The notes under the pieces were generated by a model, which ran no database searches, was not told where the DNA came from, and saw nothing but the letters and a program-made list of their open reading frames with translations. A stretch of 64,000 bases of DNA, from positions 58,837,501 through 58,901,500 of the forward strand of contig JAVUNC010000004.1 of NCBI GenBank assembly GCA_032173965.1. Reading direction: 5' to 3'. This document shows, piece by piece, positions 17,801 to 29,677 of this stretch; position 1 is the stretch's first letter; every line of letters starts with the position of its first letter. The position numbers were made by a program, and so were the translations under genes. This DNA is from Sitta carolinensis (lineage: Eukaryota > Chordata > Aves > Passeriformes > Sittidae).

Positions 17801-18166
17801 GATGGATATTAAATAACCAGACAGTAAAAATCATCCCCACCCATTGTATGGCCAAGTGGGGTATTCCACTAATCGCATGTCACCCATTTTCATCAAACAA
17901 TAATTACCCCTTTCCTACACCCCCTAATTTACCAGCCCTTTTTTTGTTGTGTCTGCCTTTGCTGCTCAGGTGTTTCCTTGCTGTTCCTCACAGAGCATCT
18001 TTATCTCCAGATTGACCTCGGTTTCATTTTACTGCTTCTGTTTCAGGTCTGGGGAGGGTCGGTGTCCTGGACAGCATTTCCATTTTCACACCTGCAGTAA
18101 ATGCTGTCACCTCACTGCAAAACTTCCTCAAATGTGGGCTGAGACAAACACAAACTTGTACACACA

Positions 18167-18244
18167 CAGAAGAGGGGAAGGCAAAAACCCAAAACCATGT
18201 ACTGAGGATAATGAAGCCAAAAAATCATGATCCTGCAGCAAACC
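18167..18244 (+). repeat. Dispersed about 80-bp repeat, copy 1
   Basis: This segment is nearly identical to 24448-24528 in the same orientation. The two share the block starting cagaaGAGGGGAAGGC and a perfect stretch of over 30 bases ending in TGATCCTGCAGCAAA. Copy 1 runs into a T20 tract on the right. The family is not recognised. It could be a low-copy interspersed repeat or an old local duplication. Confidence 0.8.
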
Positions 18245-19996
18245 CTTTTTTTTTTTTTTTTTTTTGTTTCCCCTCTTGCGTACAAACCTGTGCTTGCTTC
18301 CCTTGCTTGTCGTGCTGCCCGCAGCCAGCAGGCTGTGCTGAGGGATCAGTTTTTTCCTTCAGGAACATGCTGAGAGCCGTTTGCAGAAGCTGTGTTTTCC
18401 CACCAGCAGTCCAAGGATTTATCTGCCCAACGCTGAAAGCACTTTGCCAAGAGGTGGAAAGGGAAAAGATACAGTTTTCCCATCAAAATAACAGAGCAGT
18501 TTGTCGCTGTACACTGTATCCCATGTACAAGGCTTCTGTTAGACAATTTGAAACATCCCCCAGTGAAACTGAGGATATTTCTTGAGAACAGGAAGATAAT
18601 ATAGGAACTTTCTCGCTGACAGTAGGCACTTTCTTCCAGCAATAAGAATAAAGCCACAATAATAAGAATGATGACTGAGCCCTTCCAAAACAAAGAGTGA
18701 TGAAAAAGGGTCAGATGCCAGGGATGGAACCTTTGCCCTCTGTGTTGCCCAAGCTCACAGGAAGGAAGCCCAATAAAGCCCAACAGGTTTTTTAAGCAGA
18801 CAAAAGACAAATGTCCAGATCATAATGACCAACTCAATTATACCTTTATAAAACGTTGGAACAGCTTATGTTTTGTACCACCACAAGAGGGTGTAAAGCA
18901 AAAGCGAGAGCCAAACAGGAGGCAGCCCAAGCCAGTGAGATGAGGTGTTACAGCAGGCATAAGGGTAGATATATGGTGCCCCACTGCCTTTCCTGTCAGC
19001 ATTCCCACAGCAAGCATGCCTGGGAGGATGCTAAAGAAAGATATCATTGGATGCTTTTTTGTAGAGTTTTGTTTTCAGGCCCAAAAGTCAAATGTTTGGC
19101 CGTGCATTAGGCACTGAAAGCAAGAGCACAGGCTGAAATCACATGAAAACTGTTTCTTCAGGTTATCTTCACGACTCCTTGTCTAGCAGGGGGAAAAAAG
19201 GAAATCATTGCTTGGTGGAAGCGAAGGTATAACTTTGTGGGAACCTGAGCCAAGCTCTACTTCTGAAAGGAAAAAGTCCCCCTCTTCCCTCACACTTACG
19301 CAGCGCTTCTTCCTTCTGCTTCTGCCTACAGAATCAGCTGCATCCCTTCTGAGGACTCTGTCAGGCACTGAACCTCTCCATAAGGCAATTTTAGTTATCA
19401 TCATTGTAGATGAGTATCCAGCTTGCTGTGTCTGCTCCCTGCTGCCTGACTTGGCTGAGCTGACAGAGGTGCCAAAGGATGAGCTGATTCCAAGGCAAGC
19501 AGTGGGAGCATGTAGGAGGTTGGGGGAAGAGAGGAGACAGAAACAGGCACATTCTTTTTTCAGATGAGGCCTAAGGACAAGCTCATTTCCTAGGAAACAC
19601 ACCTTCACCATAATGCTACCTGGCTGGCTTCTCCAGCTAAACTGAAACTCTTTTTACAAAAATACGTATCTTCTTCTAATTGAAACAAGCTGCTCTGTGA
19701 GCTTAAAAATAAACCTAGTAATATTCCATACTGTCAGAAGAGACTAATCTTCCTAAAGGGTGCCTACAAGAACCAATTTAATAGAGTTGACTAATTTAAA
19801 AGCAGTTTAAAATATTACATTGAGCACTAGTAGAGGGCATTCCTCAGTCAAACCATTCATTGAGTCTTCCTCATTCCAGATTATACAACTTTATAATAAT
19901 ATTATTCACACAGGGAAATTGCTTGTTTAAAGAACCAGCAAAAATTTATTTTATTTTCTAGCAGTAAACTGAAAAATCTGCAGTGAAAATAAAAAT

Positions 19997-20021
19997 AAAA
20001 AAAAAAAAAAAAAAAAAAAAA
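19997..20021. repeat. A25 homopolymer
   Basis: An uninterrupted adenine run preceded by AAAATAAAAAT. No element body is recognisable to the left, so whether it marks a retrotransposed tail is unclear. Confidence 0.85.
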
Positions 20022-21829
20022 GGCTGAGCAAAATATTCTCTCATTTCAGTGTTTAATTGACAAGCACAAACATAAGGCTCTCATTCTGCAAGATGTGTGT
20101 ATCATTCCACGAAATTCAATTCACAAGTGTAGGCAACAAGCAGTAAAAAGGCAGCGCTGAGTGCCAACATTGTGCTGAGTTTTAAACCAGTGAAGAAAAA
20201 AAAGACTCAGCAGATAAAATATTGAATTTGGATTCCATGTATTTTCATGGTGCTGCAGGCCCTGCCGCTGCCTGAGAGAAGTCCTGGCGAGTATTCCTCT
20301 GTGCATGACCTTTCCTCTTCACAGAGCACAGTGGGATAGACGCACCCATTCTTCCTCTGGGCCAGTCCTCAGCACTGAAAGCTTGGCACAAGAGCGCTGC
20401 TATTTGTAAGCACAAATGGCTTTTCATCAGGTGAGTTATTTTGCTAAACACTCATAAATAAGGTGATTTACATTAATCTCTGCTAGACTGGTGATAATTT
20501 TTCTTCATGAGGGAGTGGGAGTTGTGTTTTCATATCCTCTTTTTATTTTAAGTTGGGAGAAGATAAAACTTCCATAAGGAACTTCAAGAGTCAGAATAAT
20601 TTGGGCAAGGCCTAAGGCATCTAGGACACAGGGAGTGGTTCCTAAGCTATGGCATGATGATACAAACTATTTCCCCTATAGAAAGGCCATTCACCTACAT
20701 CTTCAAAATGGACCTCATGTGGACCATATGGAGTGCAAAAACTTCAGACACTGGTAGCTTCAATGCTTTCCCAAAGAAAAACACTTTCTGTGTTATAGGC
20801 TGAGTCATCTAAAGTCAGCCATTCCACATCGTACATCAAGGTTGTAGAGCTATCAATTAATTACATGCATATTTCATCTTTAACTTGCTGCCATCTTATA
20901 AACCACTCCCTTTGGATTTTTATCATGAGGAAATAAATTAGGAAAATATTCTTTTTTCCAGAGCAGACAGGTCTTGGAACTTCTCCCAAAGCAAATTTCA
21001 AGGAATGTAGTATGCTTTTCAACACCTTACAATTTTTTTCAATGTTGAAATTCTTAGCTTTTGGCAAGCTCAGCTCCTACTACCCTATGCAGAAATGTGA
21101 ATTTCAGCATGATCTTAGCTCTGAGCTTTTTCTTTTCTATTTTCCTTTTTTCACCTCAAATTTTCAGTTCAGAATAAAGGTAGTTTTTTAAAAATTCAGT
21201 AATGTTGCAGCTTGAAGCAAACCAAAATGGGATAAATCTTCAAGCATCAAGGAAATGCTCACTGACATCTTAAAATGTCTGATGCTTTGAAATGCCCCAC
21301 ACAAAACAGGAAATTCCACTTTGGTTCTACTACTGTAAGGAAACCACTTTGACTTCCTGTTAGCTGAAAGATGTCTCATATAAATGAAGTTAACTCAGGC
21401 CCTCACTTAGTTACAATTGGTTACTTTTGTATGACTGAACAAGCAAAAGAGTAAAGAAAAAAGCCCAAAACCCAAAACCCAATCACAGTATATAGAGTTT
21501 GCCTCATACAGTCTGCTTACATGGGCTCTTTTCCTACTTGGAAAGTTTAAAAAGACAAGGTTTTGTATTAAATCTGTAATACACATGTAAGCTTACAGGC
21601 TCACACAATAAATTTTAACACACCCATAATTTTTCCAAGTTAGAAATAATTTAAAATTTTGAATTTCCACAGAGTTTTAAATCAAATACCATGTTTTTTC
21701 TTCCCTTCCCTCCTTGACTGTCTCAAACCAGCCTTTTGTCTCAAAATTATGATTTTTGATGGTTTCCTCAAAAATTCAAATTATTTGCAAAAGAAAGAGA
21801 AACAGCACATTATTTATTCCTGTTTATTC

Positions 21830-22416
21830 CTGATATCAGTTAGGGTAGAGTTGATTTCTTCTTCAGTAACTGTTACGGTGATGTGTTTTGGATTCAGAGT
21901 GAGGATGGTATTGATAACACACTGATGTTTTGTTTTTTTGCTAAGCCATGTTTATCCTAAGTCAAGGATATTTTTTCTTGTCCTGTGCTCTGCTGGTAAG
22001 GAAATACACAGAAACCCAAACTGGCAGGGAGCACAGCTGGGACAGGTGACTTGAACTGACGAAAGGGATATTCTGCACTGCAGAACATCCTGCCAGGTGT
22101 ATAAACCAGGGGGAGCTACCTGGAAGGGGGACCTGATTTGGGTTTGGGCAGAGGGGTCTGGCAGGTCAGTGGATGGTGAGCAATTGCATTGTACATCACT
22201 TGTTTGAGTTTCTTTCTTTTTTATTATCATTATAATGGTTTACCATTAATGTTGTATTTTATTTTATTTTAAATTATAAAACTGTTCTTGTCTCAGCCTA
22301 CCAGTTTTACTTCAGTTCTGCTCCCAGTTACACAGGGATGGGGAAGAAAAAGAGAGGGAGGCTGAGCAAGCAACTGCATGGTGTTCCATCTCTAGCTGCA
22401 CTTAAAACCATGACAA
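21830..22416 (+). mobile_element. Solo-like LTR of an avian endogenous retrovirus family
   Basis: This approximately 590-bp segment has the order of an avian LTR. An upstream part contains ttgataacacactgatgttt and a gcacagctgggacagg stretch. A TATAAA follows at 22100-22105, then ggggagctacc and gtggatggtgagcaattg. A T/A-rich part comes next (about 22190-22280), and the segment closes with an ending near aaaccatgaca. The pattern resembles LTRs common in neoavian birds, recalled from general familiarity and not from a search. No gag, pol or env sequence lies beside it, so it is most likely a solo LTR left by recombination. The ends are approximate and I did not find a clear target-site duplication. 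Confidence 0.72.
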
Positions 22417-25400
22417 GGTGAAACCCTAGTATTGACTGAATCATCAGAACTAGATGTAAAAATGATTCACAATCCCCACATGAAATCTCTTCCATCATAG
22501 GAAAGGAAATGCGATCCCACCTCGTTCTGGTATCTCATGAGATGTACACCACCAGAACAGAGAGATTCAATTTCCAGAAAAGCTGCAGAAACAATTGAAA
22601 TTAGATATTTTTGCCAGGAATTCCAAAATCTCCGTTGCCGGACTTGCTGCACCAAATGGCTTTGCTGACAGAGGAAAATCTGTGCACGTGCACATGTCCA
22701 CACACACATCATTTCTCCCCAAAAAGTACATAAAACATGTCACATGAGGCAGATGGCCAAAGACTTCTTGACATTCACACACTGGGGACACACAGCTCCC
22801 TTTGCTATGAGTCAATAGTGCAGGTCTTCCAAATCCAGACCAAGAAATACCAGTTACTCCAAGCATCACTGAGCAGAGCACAGACTTGTCCAAATTTCTC
22901 CTGTTGAGGCGGGTCCCCGCCGTAGCTGTCAGCTTGTGCGTAGTTCTGCCTCTGATTATGGCTTTCACTCCTGGGCAGCCCCTTGTGATAAACCCAGGCA
23001 AAAACTGCTGCAGTAATTAGCAACGCCAGAAAATTAATCCTGTTTTTCTGCAATTTTCACTTCGCATTTTCCATGCTTTCCATTATTTCGAGTCTAAATA
23101 GTAGCTGAAGAGAGTGGAGTCAGACTCCCTCCCTGCACAGTACTTGCATAATACCCGTACATTTGTTTTCCTGAACAAAGAAATTTGTTAAAATTATATA
23201 TGGGATTAAAGTAACCCCATTCAAGAATTTTCTGTTCTTTTCCAAGCAGTGATAGAGCCCATTCTCAGCAGGTCTCAAATAACTCAATAGTTCAACAATA
23301 AGTATTTACTGACCATCTGAAAGAGAGTAATTTAAAAGCAATTCTAGGCTATGTAATGTGTCAGAACCAACAGTAGACTTTGGGCAGTCCAAGGGCATCT
23401 CTTTGTTCCTAGATTTGGGAAAGCTGTTTTGTACATGCTCATACAAGTGCAGTGTGAAAAGAGCCAACACAGCATGTACAGGCCACATAGCCTTTTTTTT
23501 GTGTACTGCAAATCTACTTCAGCAAATGAAGTTGACTCTGACTTTGCTCAGAACTGCAAGGCACTGACTTGTCTGGCCCAGCTCAACAGGCCACTTAAGC
23601 ATGTGCTTCTTTTCAACATCTAAGTGAGGATGATTTTGAAGGAAAATGGTGTTTACATGCTTTGTTTCATGAGAAACTCGCATGTGTGATAGAAAATGTA
23701 CATGCAATTTTACCTCCAATATTTACCAATTACTTAGCACCAGGTAGTTAAAAATGAAATGGACCAAGTAGATTAATCCCTACACTCCTAATTTTCAGGG
23801 TGCTCTTGGCAGTTAATTGACAGCACTTCAATGGGAATGGTGGGAAAATCATTTAAATAAAAACAAAAAAACAAAAAGAAGAACAAAAAAATGCAACCTA
23901 AAAATGGGCTCCATTTTTAAGATGCAATTACTCCAAACCAAATTGCACCAGGTGCATAAGCTTGCTTATCCTCTAGTTAGAATTAGTGAAGTGATGAAAT
24001 CACCACTCATATGATGATTTCCTGAAAAGAATAGCAAAATCCAAGGTTTTGTCTGCTTCCCATTTAGTCACTTTTCATCTATTTCCTTGCCTCTATTTTA
24101 AAAGAAAACCACTGAGTATTAAAAATGTAGTATGAACAACCAAACTGATGGAAACAGTTCCACATAGGTGGAAAAGATTTCATATGTTCCCACTAAATCA
24201 TTATTTTTTATTTTCTCAATCAAGCTATGATTAAACATAAAATGTATAGACAGATGAATATGGATGCATCTATATAGTGTATTTTGCTTAAACGATAAAC
24301 TGTATTAAAAACTAATGACAAAGAACATCTTTATGAAGTAACAACAGAAGTGCAGATTGTCACAGTTCCTGTAGTGGCATTAATTTGGGAATGGTGGACT
24401 AATTCTTGCTTTTTAAAATTTGGCACTTTGCAAAATTCCTTGTACTGCAGAAGAGGGGAAGGCAAAAGACCAAAACCTTGTAATGAAAACAATGAAGCCA
24501 AAAAATCATGATCCTGCAGCAAAACCTCTTAATTTTTTCCCCAAAGGGAAATCTTGAAACTTTCTATAAAATTTTTTTAAGACCCTAAATTGTACAGATT
24601 TTCTTCATGTAAAATTCAAAGCTAGATAGCAGAAGAAAGAGTCACAGCAGATGTCTCAGGGTAGTCTCAGCTGTAGAGCCATTACTACAATCAATAGTGG
24701 AACACAAAATAAAGAGGAAATTCAAGTCAATCTGTAAGCATTCGCAGCTGGGTGGGCTTGGTCCACATGTGCCTATTTATATTAGGAAATTCAACATATA
24801 TAAATATATAAATAAAACATCTATACAGTACATAGTCACATTCATATAAGCCATAAAATTACATATATTTACAAAAATATTTGCATCTTTGTTTTATACT
24901 TCCAGGTCCTCATTAGGAGTTTAGTTGTTTAGCTTCTGGCTTGTGAATATGATCACCTTCCTTAAGTTGGACTCTGGGATGAACTTGTACCTTATATACT
25001 TCCCCTTGTCAAAAATAAGAAAGAAGAACATTATCTTCCAAGGAATTCTGCCAAGTCTGTAAGAAAAGTTGAAATTTGTCTCACTGAAGAGTGAGCAAAA
25101 TGTTAGCAAAAACTGAGAGACCTCTTCTTGATATAGAAAGACAGCACCTTCTCGGTCTGAACCATAAATAAATTTGAAACTCATAAAACATCAGGCAGAG
25201 CCCAAACTGGGTGCCTGGCAGCTGTCTAGAGTATCAACTCATGTGTAATTACTTTTCCATTTGTCTCAGTTTAAACTGGTGGAGTTGTGAAAGTAAATGG
25301 GTATAGAGATGAAAATGGATACATTGGGTTACCTTAGAAGGTAAAAAGGTAGAGTAGACTACATCCTGTTGGCATCAGTTTAGCTTCATTTCAAGGTAAA

Positions 25401-25769
25401 TTGTATGGTTAAAATAGTCCCAAGGATCTCATATTTATACAGTACATATGACATAGTTCTGTGTCCTCCAGAAGGTGAACACTGACAATTTTCTTCTCCA
25501 AAAACTGAAAAACATTTCTTTGCTGTTTTGTTAAACAGTCTTCTTACGTATGCAGGCCATGTTCAGGCGCACTTTTTTGGGGAACTTGGGCAAGTTTGGG
25601 GAACTCCCCCTTTTGATATTAAATGAGTTCTGCAAGAGCATTCAAAACTTTGGAGAACGGGTTGTTTTCCTTTTGAAGCATACTTGCGAAAAACAAACCT
25701 CAAGATACAGCAGCTAAAATTGCTTGTACGTGAAGACCTGTGGAGAAAAGTCTTGCCATGTGCCATTGA
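22417..25769 (-). other. IPCEF1: IPCEF1 3' UTR and 3' flank
   Basis: This is the region downstream of the IPCEF1 stop codon on the minus strand. The nearest canonical AATAAA on that strand is at 24207-24212 (read as TTTATT on +), about 1.56 kb after the stop. The UTR may therefore end near 24.2 kb, but this is a guess. Two minus-strand frames at 22567-23053 lie in locally more C+G-rich DNA and have no recognisable similarity. The sequence is otherwise A/T-rich with no coding exon seen. Confidence 0.45.
24448..24528 (+). repeat. Dispersed about 80-bp repeat, copy 2
   Basis: Direct-orientation partner of 18167-18244, including the shared perfect block that ends TGATCCTGCAGCAAA. It sits in the probable IPCEF1 3' UTR or just beyond it. 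No tail or target-site duplication is obvious. Confidence 0.8.
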
Positions 25770-25970
25770 TCAAATAGCACTTTCAGTGATTGGCTGTGGA
25801 GTCATCTCTTGCTCCTCACTATTCTCTGTGGACGTGTCCTGGACCTCCTGCTGCTGATAAATATCTTGGACCAGCATGATGTTTGTGCTCCTCCACTCTC
25901 TGTACTTCACCGCTGTCAACTTTGGGTCCTCTAGCAACTGGTTAATTGTGGCCAGGTCATGTTCCTTACA
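25770..25970 (-). CDS. IPCEF1: IPCEF1, last coding exon (C-terminus)
   Basis: Read on the minus strand from the acceptor TTCCTAG (AG at 25972-25971), this exon gives CKEHDLATINQLLEDPKLTA, then VKYREWRSTNIMLVQDIYQQQ, and after a variable acidic tail ends in ITESAI and TGA (25772-25770). Human IPCEF1 has CKEHDLAMINQLLDDPKLTA and YREWKVMNTLLIQDIYQQQ at the same place and ends ENSI. The exon is 67 codons including the stop and starts in phase 0, which fits the donor AAG|GTGAG of the preceding exon. The variable tail between QQQ and the end is the only weakly conserved part. This exon is clean and in frame, which matters because the exon before it carries a frame break. Confidence 0.95.
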   Translation of the reverse strand, partial: CKEHDLATINQLLEDPKLTAVKYREWRSTNIMLVQDIYQQQEVQDTSTENSEEQEMTPQPITESAI

Positions 25971-26571
25971 CTAGGAAGAGAACAAGTGGTTATTTCCACA
26001 GAAAATGTCAAGACAATTGTCGCTAACAAAAACACTCTGGGAACATTAGACTCATGTCACAAGGAGATGACCAATTACCCATCCTCCTGGCAGCTCGTTC
26101 CCATTTTTAGAGCATAGGTCATCAAAGTTATGCCTACAGCAAAACTTCTTCCCAGTTAAAGGCAAATTATGATTTCATCTAGATTTGTTTATAGGTTTCT
26201 TATAAAGCTTCTAACAAAACTTGATGAGAGAAGATTCATGTGAAAATTACACATTGTTATGCTGTCTCTCAACAAGACAGTACTTGCATGAAACTAGACA
26301 CAACAGTATTTATGTCTGTAATTCACATGAGTTCTAACTTCTCCAAAAAACACTTATTCCATGTAACAAATGTCTCTTCTCTGGGAGCTGGACTGAACAT
26401 AATTTGTGCGCTGGCAATAGAGTAGCTACAGTACATGTGGCTGCCATCTACCACCAGCTACTGCTAATAAATCTGGTATCTACTTTTAGGCAAGAACAGC
26501 TCAAACCATATATTGCAGGCACCCTGGTTCACTTGTAAGAGGTGAGCAGTGGCTGATGCAGGGATTCTGTA

Positions 26572-26895
26572 TGTCACAGAACTGCAGAATGGTTGAGCTT
26601 GGAAGGGACCTCTGGAAGTCATTTTGTCCAAAACCCTTCCTCAAACAGAGCCACTTACTGCAGGCTGCCTAGGACAATGTACAGATGACTCTTGAGTATC
26701 TCCAAGGATAGAGACTCAACAGCTTCCCTGGACAACCTGTGCTTGGTCACCCTCACAGTAAAAAAAGTGTTTATTGACATCCAGAAGAAACCTTCAGAGT
26801 CTCAGGTTGAACCCATCACTTCTGGTCCTGTCAGTGGGCACCACTGAAAATAGCCTGGCTCTGTCTTCATTACACCTCCTTTCACACATTCATGT
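26572..26895 (-). mobile_element. CR1 LINE fragment, 3' end
   Basis: The segment begins with a degraded CR1 3' end in reverse complement (cacagaactgcagaatggttgag, cttggaagggacctctgg) and continues with the characteristic tctggtcctgtcagtgggca and caccactgaaaatagcctgg. It is 5'-truncated near 26895. There is no coding capacity. Confidence 0.9.
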
Positions 26896-28596
26896 TCTTT
26901 GAGGTCCTCACATGTCGGGACATAACAAACCACTTTGCTTTTCCAGCACATACTGCCTATCCATGGCCACAGGATAGAGAAGCCTCAATTAGCAGGTATA
27001 ATTTCTTAATGGAGGCACACCATGTTGCACTAAAAAAACTTCACTACTTCTGCCAGACTCCCTCCCTCCAGTCTGCGTGTGAAAGCGATGGAATAGTTCT
27101 AACCATCTTCTCCTGCTGCCACCCATTCATCACACCCAAGGACACCCTGTGCTGGTGGCTGTCTTGAAGACACCTTGAAAGTACTCCCACACTTTCATTT
27201 CACCTTCTGATAGCAGCAATCAGCTGTTCATACATCCATATCCCACTACCACTCTAATGAACCTTTAACTGCTCCAATCCCTGTGATGCCTTAGCTGTTT
27301 TTTAAACCCAAAAGCTCATTCAACTGTATTTTACATGTCCTACCCCCAAGACCCAGTGCCAGCCCTTTTAAGAAGACTTCTGGCTTTGATGTAGGGATAT
27401 GTGCAGTAGCTTAAAAGAAGAGAGGAGATAGGGAGTGGAAGAGATAAGTGTATTTCTACTGGCAGCAAAAAGTCATGCCATGGAATTTCTCCTGTAGTGT
27501 TAAAACTATTACCCACATTCACTAAGACTGTGATGCATTTGCATATAGCTTCTCTCTCTTCCAAAGTGTTCAAAGCATGTTTTGTTAATGATATATTGTG
27601 GCAGCAACATTAATCTCTTATTAAGTATGTGGAGTCAAAAGTCTAAAATTAAAATTGCATTGAGACTTGCATAAATCACTTTTCAAACTAATAGGGTTTT
27701 AATTAAAGCAGTGTACATATGGATCAGAAGCAAAAAATTCCAGATTTTAAAATTTCCAGTAGATCATTTCCAATTATCTCATGTCTTATATTATACATTA
27801 AGAAAATTGACTTTAAAAGCACATAATTTCACTAATGTAAAGAATATGGCACTTTCCCTCTGCAGGCACTTGACTTTCAGACAGGCTAACTTTAATACTG
27901 CTGTGTACAGAACTCTGTTTATGTCTATGAGAAAGTGTCTGGGCTTTTTTATTTGTCTTGCTAATTCTCAGGTTACTTAGTTTGAAGAAAGGAAAAAAAA
28001 AAACTCCCAAAACCCAACGGGATCAACACATTTTATATGTTATGAACACTCCAAAACTTATTTTTCCATATTAAATACAAGTTTTAGACAAGCCTAAGTT
28101 AATCACAACTTATATAATGTTCCCATGCTAGAACAATGCACCGTTGTCCTCCTTGCTCACATCTGACATTAAGGCTTCCATTCAGCTCCATACTAATGAA
28201 AGTGATTGTCCCACACTTTTTTTTTTTTTTTTTGCACTGTCTGGTTCTTTGATTTATTAGTGAGTCTCCTGTCAGAGAACACCTTGCAGAATGTCTCTGT
28301 ACAGGGCTCCCTATCCTATAAAATAGGCATACTTTTTAAACTAACTTTCTGCTATGTGGGGGGGCTCACTTTATTGCTTTAATACTTCTGTAGTCACTAC
28401 CACATCACTGAAAACTCTTTGATACTAAGGAGAGGCTTCACTAGGTCTCATACGGAGCCAAGAAGAATGCCTCTCTTCCCAGTTCCCTCTACAATTGCAC
28501 TTTTCAGGAATTTCAATACAAGCTGAGGTGCCAAACACAAGCCTTCCATTGCAACAAATAATCAAACCAATGATTGTGCTGACAGGATAAGTTTTT

Positions 28597-28660
28597 AGAA
28601 TCATAAAACTGCTAAGGTTGGAAAATACCTCTAAGCTCATCAAGTCCAACCATTTTACAA
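28597..28660 (-). mobile_element. Short CR1 LINE 3' end
   Basis: About 65 bp match the CR1 3' terminus in reverse complement: tagaatcataaaactg, aaggttggaaaatacctc and catcaagtccaacca. It is strongly 5'-truncated. Confidence 0.82.
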
Positions 28661-29484
28661 TCATTTCTCCAGCTTACAGCGACAGAAGCCAAATACATCC
28701 ATCTGAAAGAAGATACTCAATTCCTGCTTCTAATGCACACGAAAAGAAACAAGTGAAGCCCCAAGCTTGCATTTATTCTTTCTTCTCCTTACAATGTAAA
28801 TGTGATGGTTAAGCTTTTTGTTTCGCTCAGTACCATTTAGAAGCAGGCTTTGAAATCCCATGACACTTGATGCTGGCAAGTAAACTGCTTCATAAATTCC
28901 CATATTCCAGACAGATTTACCGGCCCTTTCAGGGAACGTCTCCTGAACCCCTGTACCCCGCCAGTTTGTGATAGATTTCCAACATAAAAGCAGGATGCTT
29001 TTGTTATTAAAAATATTTTAGTTACAGGAGGTCTTTACAATAGCTTTGGCACATCCTGTACGTTCTCTGATAATCACATAAGGAAAACTTTTTTTGGCTC
29101 AGGGTCATTTTCATGTTCTTTATCATCAATGTATTTTGTCTGCTCTTCCTTTTTTAAGGCTCCCTGTTTGGTGCATTTAGCTGAGCTTGCAAGTTTTCCA
29201 GTTAACAAAGAATTTTCTTTATTAAATTTTCCAAATGGGCTGGAACTTCTTTAAGAAGAGTCCCTCCTGAGCTATTGCCTCTGTTTCCAGTTCAAACTGA
29301 ACAACATAATGCAGATCAGTATTCACAATGAAGCAGAAAAAAATAATTCAAAAACTTAACAAAATTCTCTGGGGCTTTCAGCAAATGTGTAATTAGAGTT
29401 TGGCTGAAGTCTATACTGCTTCTTTTTCAGCCAAACTGTTTTTTCTTTTCTCAAGCTTTTCCTTGGCAAGATCTGCAAACTCAC

Positions 29485-29677
29485 CTTTAATGTACTGTTC
29501 AGCATTCGAATTTTGTGGAGTTTTCATTAATGGAGGGGTTTTTGCTGCGCTTGATAAATGACTTCCTAAGCTCCTTCTTAGTTGACAGTCGACGATCACC
29601 GATGGGAGACAGGCTCGCTTGCTCCAATGACTTGTAAAGTCGCTCCATCTCATCATCATCATCACATTTTTCCTGGT
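29485..29677 (-). CDS. IPCEF1: IPCEF1, penultimate coding exon, with a one-base frame break
   Basis: From the acceptor TTTGCAG (AG at 29679-29678) the minus strand completes a split Asp codon, then reads QEKCDDDDEMERLYKSLEQ, ASLSPIGDRRLSTKKELRKS and FIKRSKNPSINE. All of this is close to human IPCEF1. After NPSINE the conserved frame (human continues KLHKIR) is lost because the A run at 29524-29521 has four bases where five are needed. As written, the frame reads NSTKFEC and stops inside the exon. Beyond the break the conserved residues resume in another frame up to TLK and the donor AAG|GTGAGT (29484). The length is 193 bp where 194 would keep phase. Because both flanks and the next exon are conserved, I favour a sequence or assembly error in a homopolymer over a decayed gene. 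A real truncation would remove roughly the last 80 residues. Confidence 0.93.

Larger units (their letters stand above)
14826..21829. other. Intergenic sequence between convergent genes, no gene seen
   Basis: About 7 kb with no coding exon that I can support. Longer open frames occur on both strands around 18.2-18.8 and 19.2-19.6 kb (up to 154 codons), but they overlap each other, show no known motif and are not conserved-looking. Low-complexity tracts include a T run (18246-18265) and an A run (19997-20021). One copy of a dispersed repeat lies at 18167-18244. Confidence 0.55.
25971..29484 (-). other. IPCEF1: IPCEF1 intron before the last coding exon
   Basis: Intronic sequence with two CR1 fragments (26572-26895 and 28597-28660) and a T run near 28218-28233. 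No further exon is recognised. The donor GTGAGT is at 29484 reading leftwards and the acceptor AG is at 25972-25971. Confidence 0.8.

Noticed and set aside
18346..18810. A 154-codon minus-strand frame overlapping a 124-codon plus-strand frame
   Set aside because: Both strands are open in the same DNA, without known motifs or splice context, which points to local composition and not to a gene.
19183..19611. Overlapping plus- and minus-strand frames of 119 and 142 codons
   Set aside because: No domain is recognised and neither frame has flanking coding evidence, so they are treated as chance.
22567..23053. Two minus-strand frames, one with a hydrophobic start resembling a signal anchor
   Set aside because: The hydrophobic segment is short, the rest has no similarity, and the frames overlap in different phases. 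Kept only as a note in the IPCEF1 3' flank.
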